The notes under the pieces: generated by a model
Seen by the model: the letters and a program-made list of their open reading frames with translations, nothing else
Database searches by the model: none
Told to the model about the DNA's origin: nothing
Shown here: piece after piece, positions 50,073-61,051 of the stretch
Layout: each line of letters begins with the position of its first letter
Position numbering within the stretch: position 1 is the first letter of the stretch
Position numbers and translations under genes: made by a program
Source of the DNA: Ailurus styani
Lineage: Eukaryota; Chordata; Mammalia; Carnivora; Ailuridae
DNA length: 64,000 nt
Direction: 5' to 3'
Assembly: GCA_002007465.1 (NCBI GenBank)
Contig: LNAC01000031.1
Location: 6,856,069 to 6,920,068 of the forward strand

Positions 50073-50158
50073 GGAAAATCGCTTCGAAGAATGCGGCAAA
50101 TTATTTTGTATACTACATCCAAGGCTACTGAACCAGAAGAATAAGGACATACTGCTTG
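50073..50158 (+). other. Possible terminal exon (unproven)
   Basis: A pyrimidine tract and 'ctaccccaag' acceptor-like site ends at 50072. From 50073 one frame runs 23 codons (begins GKSLRRMRQ, ends TEPEE) to TAA at 50142-50144, and three CpGs survive in it. A 'gtgagt' donor-like site follows at 50157. I do not recognise the peptide. A frame of this length is also expected by chance, and no upstream exons were found. Confidence 0.15.
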
Positions 50159-50417
50159 TGAGTTCAGCTGGATCAATAGCTCAGCCCTGGGATTTGCTCG
50201 TCTGCTAGATACTGAATGAAAAGCACTAAGCTGCCAGTTTGTACCGTGGATATTTAAGACCCCAATGCAGCCAAGAGATGTTTTTCATAAGACAGAAAGC
50301 AACTTACCTGTAAAAATGTTTAGATATATGAGCACACAGCATACAGAGACTATGAAATGTACTCGGCATGTCATGTAGGAAATTCTCGTTCTGTCCTATT
50401 ACTCAAGAGGAAGAGTG

Positions 50418-50460
50418 CGCGCACACACACACGCGTACACACACACTCATACACAGACAA
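50418..50460 (+). repeat. (CA)n microsatellite with CG interruptions
   Basis: 'gcgcgcacacacacacgcgt' then 'acacacacac' and eroded units. Confidence 0.85.
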
Positions 50461-50474
50461 CTATACATAGAAAT

Positions 50475-50560
50475 ATATATTTGTAGAGTGCCTTTCTTCC
50501 AAAGGCCTCAAAGCACTCCACAGACATTATCAAATTCATTCTCATATCTCTGTGAATGAA
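50475..50560 (-). repeat. Possible ancient SINE-type sequence
   Basis: 'tgcctttcttccaaaggcct' and 'caaagcactccacagacatt' resemble a very old amniote dispersed element with a 'ctcaaagcgctttacaaaca'-type core. It is too diverged to name. Confidence 0.3.
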
Positions 50561-50859
50561 AAGTGAGTGGTTGTGATTACCTCCTTTTTCTTGCTGGAGA
50601 ACATTACACAGCTGGCCCCACGGGGTCGGGAGCCAGTCTGCTGGATCTCTCTTTCCTGGTGGGCTCTTCACCACTGGATAATGGTTGCATAATGTGGGTA
50701 CAATTTGATGAGTCATCAGATCGGAGTTCTGACAAGTTGTTCCTGTCCTCTTTTCTGCAACTCGTAAACATCCACTTGGACTTGGTATCCCAGCAGCGAG
50801 ATTCACAAGCAGGCCTATTAGATAGGAAAGCAGCAAGAAGATATTAGATCCAGGCTTTC

Positions 50860-51115
50860 ATGCTTAGCTTGAGATCTCAGTGGTACTGTCACTGCTCTGA
50901 ACATGAAAGACTCCCCAAAGTGGTATTTAGAAATTGCCATGAGGAAAGGGGCAATACAAATAAAGCAATTAAAAATGCAAAAATAAAAGTCATCCAGCTG
51001 AAAAATAGATATGCACTGAGGCAACGAGAAGTTTCTGGCAGTTGGCTGTGCTTATTATTCTTCCCTCTCATCCACAGTCAGAGTCGACACAGGCAATCCA
51101 GAATGATGGGATAAG
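50860..51115. promoter_or_regulatory. Candidate conserved non-coding element
   Basis: Repeat-free, well-mixed sequence ('aagtggtatttagaaattgc', 'gcaattaaaaatgcaaaaat'). Short frames occur on both strands without domains. Confidence 0.2.
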
Positions 51116-51119
51116 TGAA

Positions 51120-51710
51120 AGCTTTCTACATCCCATTCAGGCCCAGTTGCCATCCTGAGGATCAAGGAGTGCTTTCCTGGCATGGGGCCCAGCCAGGATG
51201 TGCAAGAGAAGGAGAACTACCACTTGAATTACTTTGTGACCCCAAAGTGGCCCTCGCCTCTGGCATTTTCCCCAACTTCCGCTCCTGCTTCAAGTAGTGA
51301 CGCAGTGACTCAACGGACAGAAATAATGAAAAAGCAAAGTGCGAAAATGTTTGGGAGGACAACTCCTTCCACTGGAGCAAAAGGAAGATTCTGCTGTGGT
51401 TTCATAATCCACCTGCTCATTTGCCTCAGGGGTTTGGGTCTGACCATCAACCCAGGAAGGAATGAGGGGATCTCCTTTTCTCCTTTCTTTCTTTTTAATC
51501 CTTCGATCTTTTTAATCTTTGATCCTTTTTTGGGAAGTGATTACTAGAAGTTTGCTATACCTGAGTTGAAAAAATAATCTTGGATCACGTAACTGTCAAT
51601 CTTATTCTCTACTTAGGATAGTCTTTCAAGAAAGAGCGCCCACAAGTGGCCGAGATGCAGCTCACCTAAATGGTTTTTGTCCCATGATCTCTGTAATCCA
51701 TCAAAGGCAA
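51120..51710. other. Unique non-coding DNA
   Basis: No repeat is recognised. The 121-codon frame 51182-51547 has no domain and ends in a low-complexity Phe-rich stretch. Confidence 0.4.
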
Positions 51711-51714
51711 GTCC

Positions 51715-51910
51715 AAATTTCTGCTTAACCTGTTAAGCTGTATAACCTTAGGTAAATTGCATGTCTCCAGGCCTCAGATTTCTACTCAGTAAATTACCAG
51801 TAATAATGTTTATGCCATATGGTGGTGGTGGGGATTAAATTAGATACTGTCTATAAACAGCTCAATCCAGTGCCAGGCCTTAGGTAAGCCCTTAATGAAT
51901 GGTGTGTGAT
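51715..51910 (+). repeat. MIR SINE, sense
   Basis: 'tgtataaccttaggtaaatt', 'ctccaggcctcagatttct', 'ggggattaaattagatactg' and 'cagtgccaggccttaggtaa' in MIR order. Confidence 0.8.
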
Positions 51911-52234
51911 TGGTACTTCTTGATGCTCCAACTTTTTCTTTTCCTACCCTTAATAAAAATTTTCAAATCAGTGAACTGTCAAAAATTGTTCTGCCTGTGG
52001 CAAGGGCACGTTTGACATGCATAACATGGTTGGTTTTTAAGGGTTTCTTCTCATAACTAATTTTTGTTGACTGTTGCATGCTAATTCTGAATGGCACAGT
52101 CTATCTTGATAGGAACCGAGTGGAAACAAAAAGGGAAAAAAACAGACTTGAAGTGGAAAAGGCCAAATTGAAAAGAATGACTAGGGAAGAGGAAGACCAA
52201 AGTGTAATAGGAAATCCAGTTCCATGCTGAGGCA

Positions 52235-52420
52235 TGTGGGGCGCAGGTTAAAGACCAGGGCGAGACTCAGACACCACCACTTCCCAAGCTTGCCTCTGTC
52301 ACTTCCTGTTTATATGGCCATTGGTAAATCATTTAACTTCTCCTAAATTTCCCTTTTTATCCCTTTCAGAAATGTAAGAATATTAACTGCGTTGGATAGT
52401 ATTGAAACTATTAAACAAGG
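52235..52420 (+). repeat. MIR SINE, sense
   Basis: 'aagcttgcctctgtcacttc', 'tggtaaatcatttaacttct' and 'cagaaatgtaagaatattaa' in MIR order. 3' part eroded. Confidence 0.7.
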
Positions 52421-52424
52421 GTCA

Positions 52425-53509
52425 TACCTCTCAGTTAAACTGAGAACTTTCTTCTCTATCTTCTTTTTGGAATATTATTCTTAAACATGCTGTGTGATCA
52501 GCTCATTCACAACACTTGACACTGTAAAGATGTATATGGTATAAACAAATAAAGGCTAAAAAAAAGTTAAACATTTTTAGGTATAAAATAAGTTACTTAA
52601 ATAAAATCTTAATGTCTTCTATTATTTATTTAAATTCCCCAAACAAAATGTTCAATTTGGTAACAAGTCTAAGAGTACAACATTCCAGCCCTATCCACCA
52701 GCACATTGTATTTTTACCAATAAAATTTGAAGATTTCAATATAGCTAAACAAAGGCACTTATACCAATACCTACTTCAGCCATATTTGTTGGCTAAACAT
52801 GGACCCTTGACTGATTTTTATTGAGAAATGGTATTGAGATCCTAAGGAACAACCAGCTCATCAATACTACATAACACTGTTTTTTTAAGTGGACAGCGAA
52901 TTGTGCTGAGCTCAAATACTATTTAGCCCAGTAAATGTTCCATAAAATAAAGCCTTCTTATCATGCTTTCAAATATCATAGGGAAAAGGTTATAAATAAT
53001 AAAATATTTTAAATGGCATTGGAAATGTCCAGTACAAGCTTAAAGAACGAGCACTGGAAATAAGAGTGTTACAAATAGACTTTATTGTTTTGCTTTATGG
53101 TTAGCACAGCAGTTTTTTTTTTTTAATGTGAAACTATAGAAAATGGCCATTAGCCTCCCAGTGATCAATCTCTAAGTTACCTGTTGTTTTTGGAAGTACA
53201 AAAATTTTCATAAAACTGCTGATGTCAATATAGCTTTTGGGCATAGGAAAGTGATTAGGTTTGATTGAAAAATCAGACTACTTCAAGTAAAAGATTACTT
53301 GGGTCTTACTTTAGTTAAATAAAAAACTTTAATAATTTTAGGTAGTGATGGGGAAGAATTTTCTGCTTGTTCCTCTAAGTCTCACTAATTAGACTTCTAT
53401 TTCTAATAACAAATTTTCAAACAACCAGCAAAATATCACATAAAAAAGCTCTCTTTTATACTAGCAGAAAATGTAATTCTATAGAAATTGTTTTGGAAAA
53501 TTTAAAGTT
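52425..53509. other. Unique AT-rich non-coding DNA
   Basis: Nothing is recognised. Confidence 0.4.
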
Positions 53510-53739
53510 CTGGTTTAGTTTTATTTATTTATTTATTTTTTAAAAAGATTTTATTTCTTTGTTTGACAGAGAGATCACAAGTAGGCAGGGAGGCAGGCAG
53601 AGGGAGAGGGGGAAGCAGGCTCCCTGCTGAGCAGAGAGCCCGATGTGGGACTCGATCCCAGGACCCTGAGATCATGACCTTAGTTGAAGGCAGAGGCTTA
53701 ACCCACTGAGTCACCCAGGTGCCCCCTGGTTTAGTTTTA
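53510..53739 (-). repeat. Young Can-SINE (mustelid type), antisense, perfect 14-bp target site
   Basis: 'ctggtttagtttta' at 53510-53523 is repeated exactly at 53726-53739. Between them lie the reversed AAAT/A tail, 'gagatcacaagtaggcaggg', 'gatcccaggaccctgagatc' and 'gtcacccaggtgcccc'. It is the first SINE after about 25 kb without one. Confidence 0.97.
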
Positions 53740-54515
53740 ATCGGGCATCAAATATACCTTCCTCAGATGGGAATTGAGACTACTTAGATTGGCTGTTACT
53801 TAAAATACATAGGGTGATCCAACAGTAAGTCATAAATATTTTATGACGTAAGGTAATTGGCTTTTCCCAATTCTTTTTAGTTGCATTAGTAATTTGGTCA
53901 CGAGATGATGATTTATATGTATAAATAGGATTCAAGCATGCATGGGATTTCTGGTAGCCAGTATGACATGAACCTTTCGGAAATACCAGCTTGGGGCCTA
54001 GAATTCAAACATGTATCAAGGCCAAAAATTGTGATTGGAATTTTTCAACTGGACATTTTTCTGTGTATTAGGAGAGTCTTCTACCGTTTAACTTCCCTGT
54101 TTTAATGCTTTATTTATTTTATAAGAAAAAACCACAACTTTTCCCTAAGTTTTGTCCACTCAATTCTCTTGTATTTCTTCTGTGAAAGAAATCCTAGTCT
54201 GTTACTGTCACTCTATAAAAATGATGCATTTTAATATAAATAGTTAATGTATCATTTCAGAATCATCTACTGAAATTTTTTTTCCCACCAGGGCCATTTT
54301 GCCTTGCTGTCTTGATGGGGCGCTGGGGAGAGGACATACCCAAGTGATTATTCCCTTTGTCTTCCCTTCAGGTGAGAGCTTGTCTCTGATAGACTCTTTT
54401 TATCCCCATCCCCAACTTTCCTTGAAATTACCCTTTCTTTCTGGGACAAGTAAGCCTGATAGCTTAGTGTTGGTAGCAGAAAGTGCATTAATTTAATGTT
54501 TTCAAAATTTTATTT
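53740..54515. other. Unique AT-rich non-coding DNA
   Basis: Nothing is recognised. Confidence 0.4.
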
Positions 54516-54519
54516 CCAG

Positions 54520-55400
54520 AATATTATACTGGTGTCGGGTACTGAGGTAGGTTCTGGGAAACCAGGATAAAGAGGCACATCCCCAGCCTTCAAGGAGCTG
54601 CCAGTTTACTGAACAGACAAGACAGACTGGAAATAGAGGATAAGCCTTGGGCTAGGGGCAAGTGGAAGGGAAAGACTTTCATGAGTATCTTTGGAATTAA
54701 GACGTGAAGTTCTCCTAAATTTGCCTTCTAGATAGAAGAAATTATGTTCAGAAGCCCAGGAGAGCATGTGGTGTGTGAGAAATGAGTTTAGTATGGTTGG
54801 AGCTTAAAGGATGAGGGGGAAGTGATTGGAAATGGTTTGGATAGGTGGGCAGGGCTCCTTCAGGGCATTGTTAGTGTCATGGAGCCTGTTGTCATTGGAA
54901 GTCGTGCAAGCATTTCATACTCAGATTTGCACACTTACATCACTCCAGTCATAGAGTGAAAAATAAATTGAAGGTTAAGGTTGGAGTTGGGTGAGAAGAA
55001 TTAGACTTTGGGGGGCTGGGAAGGAGGTTACTGAGTTGTCCAGGTATGTGCTAATAATGGCTGTCAAAGATTGAGTAGATGTGAACATTTTGGGAAGTGG
55101 TGTCAGTTCCACTTGGGGGTTGATTACATGTGAAGGTTAGTCAAGAGTGAGAAGTGAGCCTGACTTCTGGGTTTCTGGGTCAGACAATTGAGTAGTGCCT
55201 TTCCCCCTGCCTATGATTCAGAATAAGAGAAGAGTTTGAGGGTGGATTTGGTGGGAGAGGTGAATGAGATCAAATAAGTTTGAATTTGTGGAATTTGGAA
55301 TGCATGTGATAGGACCCAGTGGACATGTCTTAAGGAGTCCGTTAAATACATATAGCTGGAGTTTTATACATTTAGAGTAAGGTGTTTAAAAGTTGTATAC
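54520..55400 (-). mobile_element. LINE-2-like element, antisense, long
   Basis: It runs through 'gggtactgaggtaggttctg', 'ccttcaaggagctgccagtt', 'ttggataggtgggcagggct', 'ggttactgagttgtccaggt', 'tgacttctgggtttctgggt' and 'cccagtggacatgtcttaag', in the order of the antisense LINE-2 sequence also seen at 34.2 kb. Confidence 0.65.
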
Positions 55401-55929
55401 AGTGGCATAGTAAGGGTGAACTGTGGGGGCAGTCCATCCTGGGTGAAGGCAATAAAAAAGGCATTGGTTGTAGAATTAAAAATGAAAACACAACTAATTA
55501 AAACTCAGTCGGGCACTGGCAATTCAGAGGGAAGCCATTAAAAAAATTCTTCTCCCTGAAAATATCTTTTGTTTGTCTAAGCTTTAAGCAATTGTTGTGT
55601 TTGCTGTCTCTTTTATAAAATCATGGTGGACATGCACCAAGAAGACTACAATATTACATACAGTTTTATTGTGGAAATCCTAAATTGACCAAACAAAATT
55701 TCTGGAATTTTCAGTTAAGATAATCAGTGGTGTTATTAGGGAAATCCAACAGCATTAGAACAGGAGTCTGGGGAAATGAATGCTGAATTGGGTTATAATG
55801 GAAACATATAAGAAATATCTTACCTATATCTATAGATAAGGTAAATCTGAATTTATTTAAGAAATTTCAGTGCACAGAAAGGTCTACCTGATGGTCTGAT
55901 CCTGGGTTATTCCTCTAACTTCACTCTTG

Positions 55930-56370
55930 CCATTGATGACTTTACTCACGTTGGTTTTTTTCAGTGTTCCTCATTCCTTGCTGCCTTGGGGTTTCTACAA
56001 TTGCTCTTCCCTTTGCTTGGAATGCTTTTCCCTCATATACTCATGACTTATTCCTCATTTTTTCTTCAGCTCTCTTACCAAATGTCTTCTTCATAGCAAG
56101 CTCCTTCTTGTTTACACTATCTAAAGTCATGCTTCCCACCCCCCAGCACCCATTTGCTATACTCTTCCATGTCTTTTGCTCTTCCTAACCCTTAGCACTA
56201 TCTAATGTTCATAGATTTGATTTGCTTTTTTATTTGTTCTTTAGTTATGAATTTCTCCTGGAATGTAGGAATGAACAAGGATTATCTTTTTTTCATTTAT
56301 TGCTGTATTCCAGTTTCTAGAGGCTTACAGGCATAGAGTAGTTACATGAAAAGTATTTGTTAAGTAAAAA
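55930..56370 (+). mobile_element. LINE-2 3' region, sense
   Basis: 'ctcttccctttgcttggaat', 'catgacttattcctcatttt', 'aatttctcctggaatgtagg' and the end 'aaaagtatttgttaag' match the 3' portion and terminus of LINE-2. It is in the opposite orientation to the neighbouring copy at 54.5 kb. Confidence 0.75.
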
Positions 56371-56454
56371 GAGGAAAGCTATTACATGACTTGTGAAAGT
56401 AGTTTTATAATAAAGAAACATATTAATATAAATAATAGAACTTTTTTGTGGAAG

Positions 56455-56525
56455 GACCCATGTCTTAATTACTTGCACGGTGCCTCCCTCCGTTTCTGCA
56501 CAAAAAGTACTCAATAAATGAGGTG
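56455..56525 (+). repeat. LINE-2 3' terminus fragment
   Basis: 'cacggtgcctccctccg' and 'aaaaagtactcaataaatga' match the LINE-2 end. Confidence 0.5.
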
Positions 56526-56825
56526 ACCATATGTCCTGGTTTATTCCTGTGGTCTCAGCGTTAATTATTAATTGCACCTCCTTTAATTTTCACAAGCGTC
56601 TCAGGATAATAGTATGATCTTCCAATCAATAAATGTTTGATGAATGAAATATCGTAGACCACTGTGGAAAAGTAGAACTGTTTGAAGTACACCATACTTT
56701 CTGACTATCCCCTCAGCTAATTATGCATTTAATTGGGTGAAGTACCCAAAGAAAATAGCTCAATATATTTTTTTTCTGATTTTACTTTCTGTGGCTGTCT
56801 TAGTTTTATATTTCCACTGAATTAT

Positions 56826-56872
56826 GTTATATATATATATAAATATATATATGTATATAAATATATATATGA
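56826..56872. repeat. (TA)n microsatellite, interrupted
   Basis: TA runs separated by 'aa' and 'g' interruptions. Confidence 0.9.
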
Positions 56873-56904
56873 TGAATTTATATATTCATTCCATTGAATG
56901 GTTC

Positions 56905-56995
56905 AGTTCTCTCTAAGTATTTACTGAGATCCTACAATGTATTTGGTCCTTTAAGGAGCTCTCTGTCTGGTTGGGGTACTAATAGAATTTTAAGG
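56905..56995 (-). repeat. LINE-2-like fragment, antisense
   Basis: 'taagtatttactgagatcct' and 'ttaaggagctctctgtctgg' match the reversed LINE-2 3' end. Confidence 0.5.
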
Positions 56996-56999
56996 CCAA

Positions 57000-57635
57000 T
57001 ATCATAAATGTAAATAGTTAATATTTTTAGAAAACTTTTGAGAAAAGGAAACCGTGCTTTTACTGCAAATCAGAAAAATGAAAATAAAATTAGCTGAAAC
57101 TGGCTTCTTCTAAAATAACAATGATGCTCTTAAACGTTTTCTTAACTCTGCCCTACTATAACCCTCCACTACCCCCCTAATCCTAACTCCCTTAAAATAA
57201 CACTGTCAGATTTTGGCATTCATTCAAGTCCTTATTTTATAAATGTTTTAAAATTTTATATTTATATACAACTTTTGTATCCCACTTTTACTCTTTCTCG
57301 TGACAAAGTTACTTTCAGACCACCAGACATCACATTACATCATAAGCACACATCATAATTGTAAGCATGGCTATAATTTATGCAAACTGAAAATCCTTTT
57401 TTATAGACATTTGATTTATTATTACTTCTAATTATAGAACAATTTTATAATAAATGTCCCTATGCTTCTGGATTACTTTTTTTTTTCTGGATTACTTTAC
57501 ACTGTGATTTCCTTTGAGTAAATAAAAAGTAGAGTTATTCAAGTCACTGGATTTGAGCTAAACTTTTTATAACCTGTGATATGATATTCTAAAATGTGTT
57601 TATAAATTTATAGCTTGGATGACAATTTAAGTGCT
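57000..57635. other. Unique AT-rich non-coding DNA
   Basis: It contains a short local repeat of 'ctggattacttt' (near 57468 and 57488). Nothing else is recognised. Confidence 0.4.
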
Positions 57636-57826
57636 ATATATATATATATATTTTTTTTCCTCTAAGTCTAACCTTCATTTTTACTAACTTGGGTAGTATT
57701 ATTATTTTCTCTTCTGTTACTAGAAGGGAGATGAAAAAATTTGCTGAGCAGACAACCAATAGCTACTGAAATGCACCAACATATTTTTAGTATCTATTGG
57801 TTTGGTAATATAATTCAGTGATTGAG

Positions 57827-58025
57827 AGTCTAGATTTCAGAAGTGCCTGGGTGGCTCAGTAGGTTAAGTGTCGCCTTCAGCTGGCTCCTTGCTCAGTGGG
57901 GAGCCTTCTTCTCCCGTTCCCTCTGCCTGCTGCTCTGCCTGCTTGTGCATGGGCTTGCTTTCTTCTCTGTCTCTTTCTCTTTCTGTCAAACAAATAAAAT
58001 CTTTAAAAAAAAGTCTAGATTTCAG
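57827..58025 (+). repeat. Can-SINE copy 1 of a side-by-side pair, with internal deletion
   Basis: The target site 'agtctagatttcag' stands at 57827-57840 and exactly again at 58012-58025. The SINE (57841-58011) lacks the usual 'gtcatgatcccagg..' centre. The deletion appears to join two 'ggct' words, so about 45 bases are gone. Confidence 0.95.
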
Positions 58026-58249
58026 GGATGCCTGGGTGGCTCAGTCAGTTAAGCTTTGGACTCTTGATTTCAGCTCAGATCATGACCTCAGGGTCATGAT
58101 CTCAGGATTGTGAGATCAAGACCCATGTCAGTTTCCACACTTAGTTAGCTTGGAGTTGGCTTAAAATTCTCTCTCTCCCTCTCCCCCTTCCCCCAGTTGC
58201 ACTGTCTCTAAATAAAAAAAAAAAATCTTAAAGAAAGTCTGGATTTCGG
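58026..58249 (+). repeat. Can-SINE copy 2 of the pair, older subfamily
   Basis: Head 'ggatgcctgggtggctcagt', then 'ttggactcttgatttcagct' and 'gatctcaggattgtgagatc', an older Can-SINE type. After its tail a third, two-mismatch copy of the target site ('agtctggatttcgg', 58236-58249) follows. Confidence 0.95.
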
Positions 58250-58922
58250 ATAGGATTTCTGCCAAATCTCACCTCTGTTTAGTACCTGCTGGAATTGTAG
58301 TTTTACACACGTTGTGTAATTTTTTTTGAACTCCAGTGTCCTAACATGGATACAATTCTTGTTTCACAGTTGCTGCAGGCTATTATCAACGCGCTAGCAG
58401 AGTACCTGTACATGGTAGGTACACACAGTATTTTAATTATTTGTATTAATAAACAGGAATTTAGGATAAGAGGAAAAAATGTACATCTTTGTTATTTTTG
58501 CTTGGTGATTTTACTATTTACAGGTTAAATTTTTTTGTGTGTTGAATGACTTATTATACATTCCTATGATATTATTCAAGACTCTTTGTGCATTGACAGA
58601 AACCATTGCCAAGTAGTTTGTAGGAAAAATTGGCTCACATAACCAGTTAATTCATGAGGGGACTTGGAGTTGGCTCTCTTGAGTTCAGAGCCTCTATGGG
58701 TATTATCAGGTCTCTCATGGCCTCTGGCCCTGGCTTTCACTCTCACTGGTCTACCCTGCTCCTTGTGAAGTGCTCTCATTCCCTCCTATGCAGACAGATA
58801 CCCTTCATGCAGCTAAGGAACCTACTCACCATTGGTCCACGTTTCCTCATTCCAACCTGGAAAGAGAGCTCCTGTTTCCCAACATCCATGATTAAGGCTT
58901 CTGGGATCTCCCCTCTCAGCCC
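58250..58922. other. Unique non-coding DNA
   Basis: No repeat is recognised. Confidence 0.4.
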
Positions 58923-59829
58923 CGATAACAATTTATTTATTTATTTTTTAATTTTATTTTTATTCTTTGCCCAAGGGGTACAGGTCTGTGAATCATCAGG
59001 CTTACATCTTTCACAGCATTCACCAAAGCACAAACCCTCCCCAATGTCCATAACCCATCCACCCTATCCCTACCCTCCCACCCCCCAGTAACCCTCAGTT
59101 TGTTTTGTGAGATTAGGAGTCTCTTATGGTTTGTCTCCTTCCCCATCCCATCTTGTTTCATTATTTTTCCCTCCCTACCCCCCACGACCCCCCACCCTGC
59201 CCCTCAAGTTCCTCATATCAGAGAGATCATATGATAATTGTCTTTCTCTGATTGACTTATTTCGCTCAGCATAATACCCTCCAGTTCCATCCATGTCGTT
59301 GCAAATGGCAAGATTTCGTTTCTTTTGATAGCTGCATAGTATTCCATTGTATATATATACCACATCTTCTTTATCCATTCATCTGTTGATGGACATCTAG
59401 GTTCTTTCCATAGTTTGGCTATTGTGGACATTGCTGCTATAAACATTCGGGTGCACGTGCCCCTGAGGATCACTACCTTTGTGTCTTTAGGATAAATACC
59501 CAGTAGTGCGATTGCTGGGTCGTAGGGTAGCTCCATTTTCAACTTTTTGAGGAATCTCCATACTGTTTTCCAGAGTGGCTGCACCAGCTTGCATTCCCAC
59601 CAACAGTGTAGGAGGGTTCCCCTTTCTCCGCAACCTCGCCAACATCTGTCATTTCCTGACTTGTTGATTTTAGCCATTCTGACTGGTGTAAGGTGGTATC
59701 TCACTGTGGTTTTGATTTGTATTTCTCTGATGCCGAGTGATGTTGAGCACTTTCTCATGTGTCTGTTGGCCATTTGGATGTCTTCTTTGGAGAAATGTCT
59801 GTTCATGTCTTCTGCTCGATAACAATTTA
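58923..59829 (-). mobile_element. Young 5'-truncated LINE-1, antisense, with 13-bp target-site copies
   Basis: 'cgataacaattta' at 58923-58935 is repeated at 59817-59829. Between them lie the reversed A/AAAT tail, the L1 3' UTR with two C-rich (sense G-rich) tracts, and the 3' end of ORF2. The element is about 880 bases and still little diverged. Confidence 0.96.
59213..59806 (-). pseudogene. L1 ORF2 C-terminal fragment (197 codons, open)
   Basis: This is the carboxyl end of the L1 endonuclease/reverse-transcriptase protein. A cysteine motif C-X3-C-X7-H-X4-C is visible at residues 55-72 (C55, C59, H67, C72). It is followed by the family blocks '[18 protein letters not shown]' in part and '[19 protein letters not shown]', and a normal terminus ending 'YHMISLI'. 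The endonuclease and reverse-transcriptase domains are missing because insertion stopped early. The frame is intact only because the insertion is recent. It has no promoter of its own. Confidence 0.93.
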
Positions 59830-60735
59830 GTCAGCTTGTCTTCTCAGAAGAGGCCCTATGCCCCGAAAGCATCCAATATATGTAATAAACGAACTTGTCT
59901 CTTGCTTCCATAAAGATGCTGATTTTGTCTCTTGGATTACTTTCTGAGTTCTGCCGTTCAGGTGAGGAATTTCGGTTGAGAAAGTCTGGATGCAGGTATT
60001 GTGAATGCCCAGGCCAAGGTCAGAGAGGTGAGCAGAAATAAGGGTTTGGAGAATCTTGTTGGATATCTAAAAAAGTATAGCTACCACCTATGCTTAGTTG
60101 TTGACATTATAGAGAACACTTTGTGTTTAGAAGAACTATGATACTCTGGTTTTTCCTGGTGAAAATTCCCTGCTTCCCAAAGCATTCCCCTGAAGAGCTG
60201 AAGGGAAGCTGCTATTGCTACCTTCTGGGGGCCCAGAGGAAGCAGGGTTATGCTGTGCACATTCTTCTGGCTGGCTTCCCATGTCCTCTTCTTGAGCTCT
60301 TTATCGAAGTGCCTTAAAAAGTGGGGGGAGAACTTTTTGAGGTAAAAAAGTAATAATATTCTTTTGGTTGCTAGAGTAACATTCACACTCTGCCACAAAA
60401 ATTCCCTTGGTGCCACTGTCAGAGCCATAATAAGGCTCGTTTGTCAGCTCCAATGTGACATTTCTTATGTTTCTATATAATGCTTCTTAGATTACAGTCC
60501 GTAGACAGTAATCATTGTCAGCGGGATCATCTTGGAAAACAAAGAGAAACATGAGCATCCAACACCCCAAATCTAAACTGTTTCTTTTGCTCTAAGCAGT
60601 GTGTGCCTGCTGAGGTGTGAGTCGGCTGCCATCGGCATCATTTCAGTGAGGAAAGTGATTGAGTTTCCCCCTGCTATGAACAAGGCCCAAATTTTCATTC
60701 CACTTCTAGGGCTGTTCGCCTGGCCTTCAGTTTCT
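59830..60735. other. Unique non-coding DNA
   Basis: No repeat is recognised. The 115-codon minus-strand frame (60081-60428) has no domain. Confidence 0.4.
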
Positions 60736-60766
60736 TGTGTGTGTGTTTGTGCATGTGTGTGTGGCA
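60736..60766 (+). repeat. Short (GT)n tract
   Basis: Interrupted GT run between 'ttcttgtg' and 'ggcatttttg'. Confidence 0.8.
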
Positions 60767-61051
60767 TTTTTGCTTGGAAAGCTATTGCCCCTTTGATTTG
60801 GTTTTAAAGGTTACAAGGGATATTAGGCCAGAAATGTGAGGATTTTGTTGAAGGCTTCGTGAAAAGCAATCATTGCCGCTCCGTTTCCTTCATCGATACT
60901 TAGCATACACCTTGACAAATAGTATGCATTCGCCCAAATTATGTTGTCTTGTGTACTCCTTCATCTTATTCTAAAAATCCCAATTTTTGGGATATGGAAA
61001 TGCAAGTAGACAATGTGGTTCTTGATATCAGTTAGCAGGTAGTGATTTTTT

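Noticed and set aside
50290..50330. Reverse-strand 'cag|gtaagt' donor
   Set aside because: A single splice-like word without a matching acceptor or open exon is expected by chance.
50447..50836. 129-codon minus-strand frame
   Set aside because: It includes microsatellite-derived sequence at its end and has no recognisable domain.
51182..51547. 121-codon frame, the longest in the repeat-poor part apart from repeats
   Set aside because: No domain and a low-complexity end. The opposite strand is also open, which fits chance in a GC-richer patch.
51641..51665. Second CTCF-like word near 'ccacaagtggccgag'
   Set aside because: Too many off-consensus positions to report as a site.
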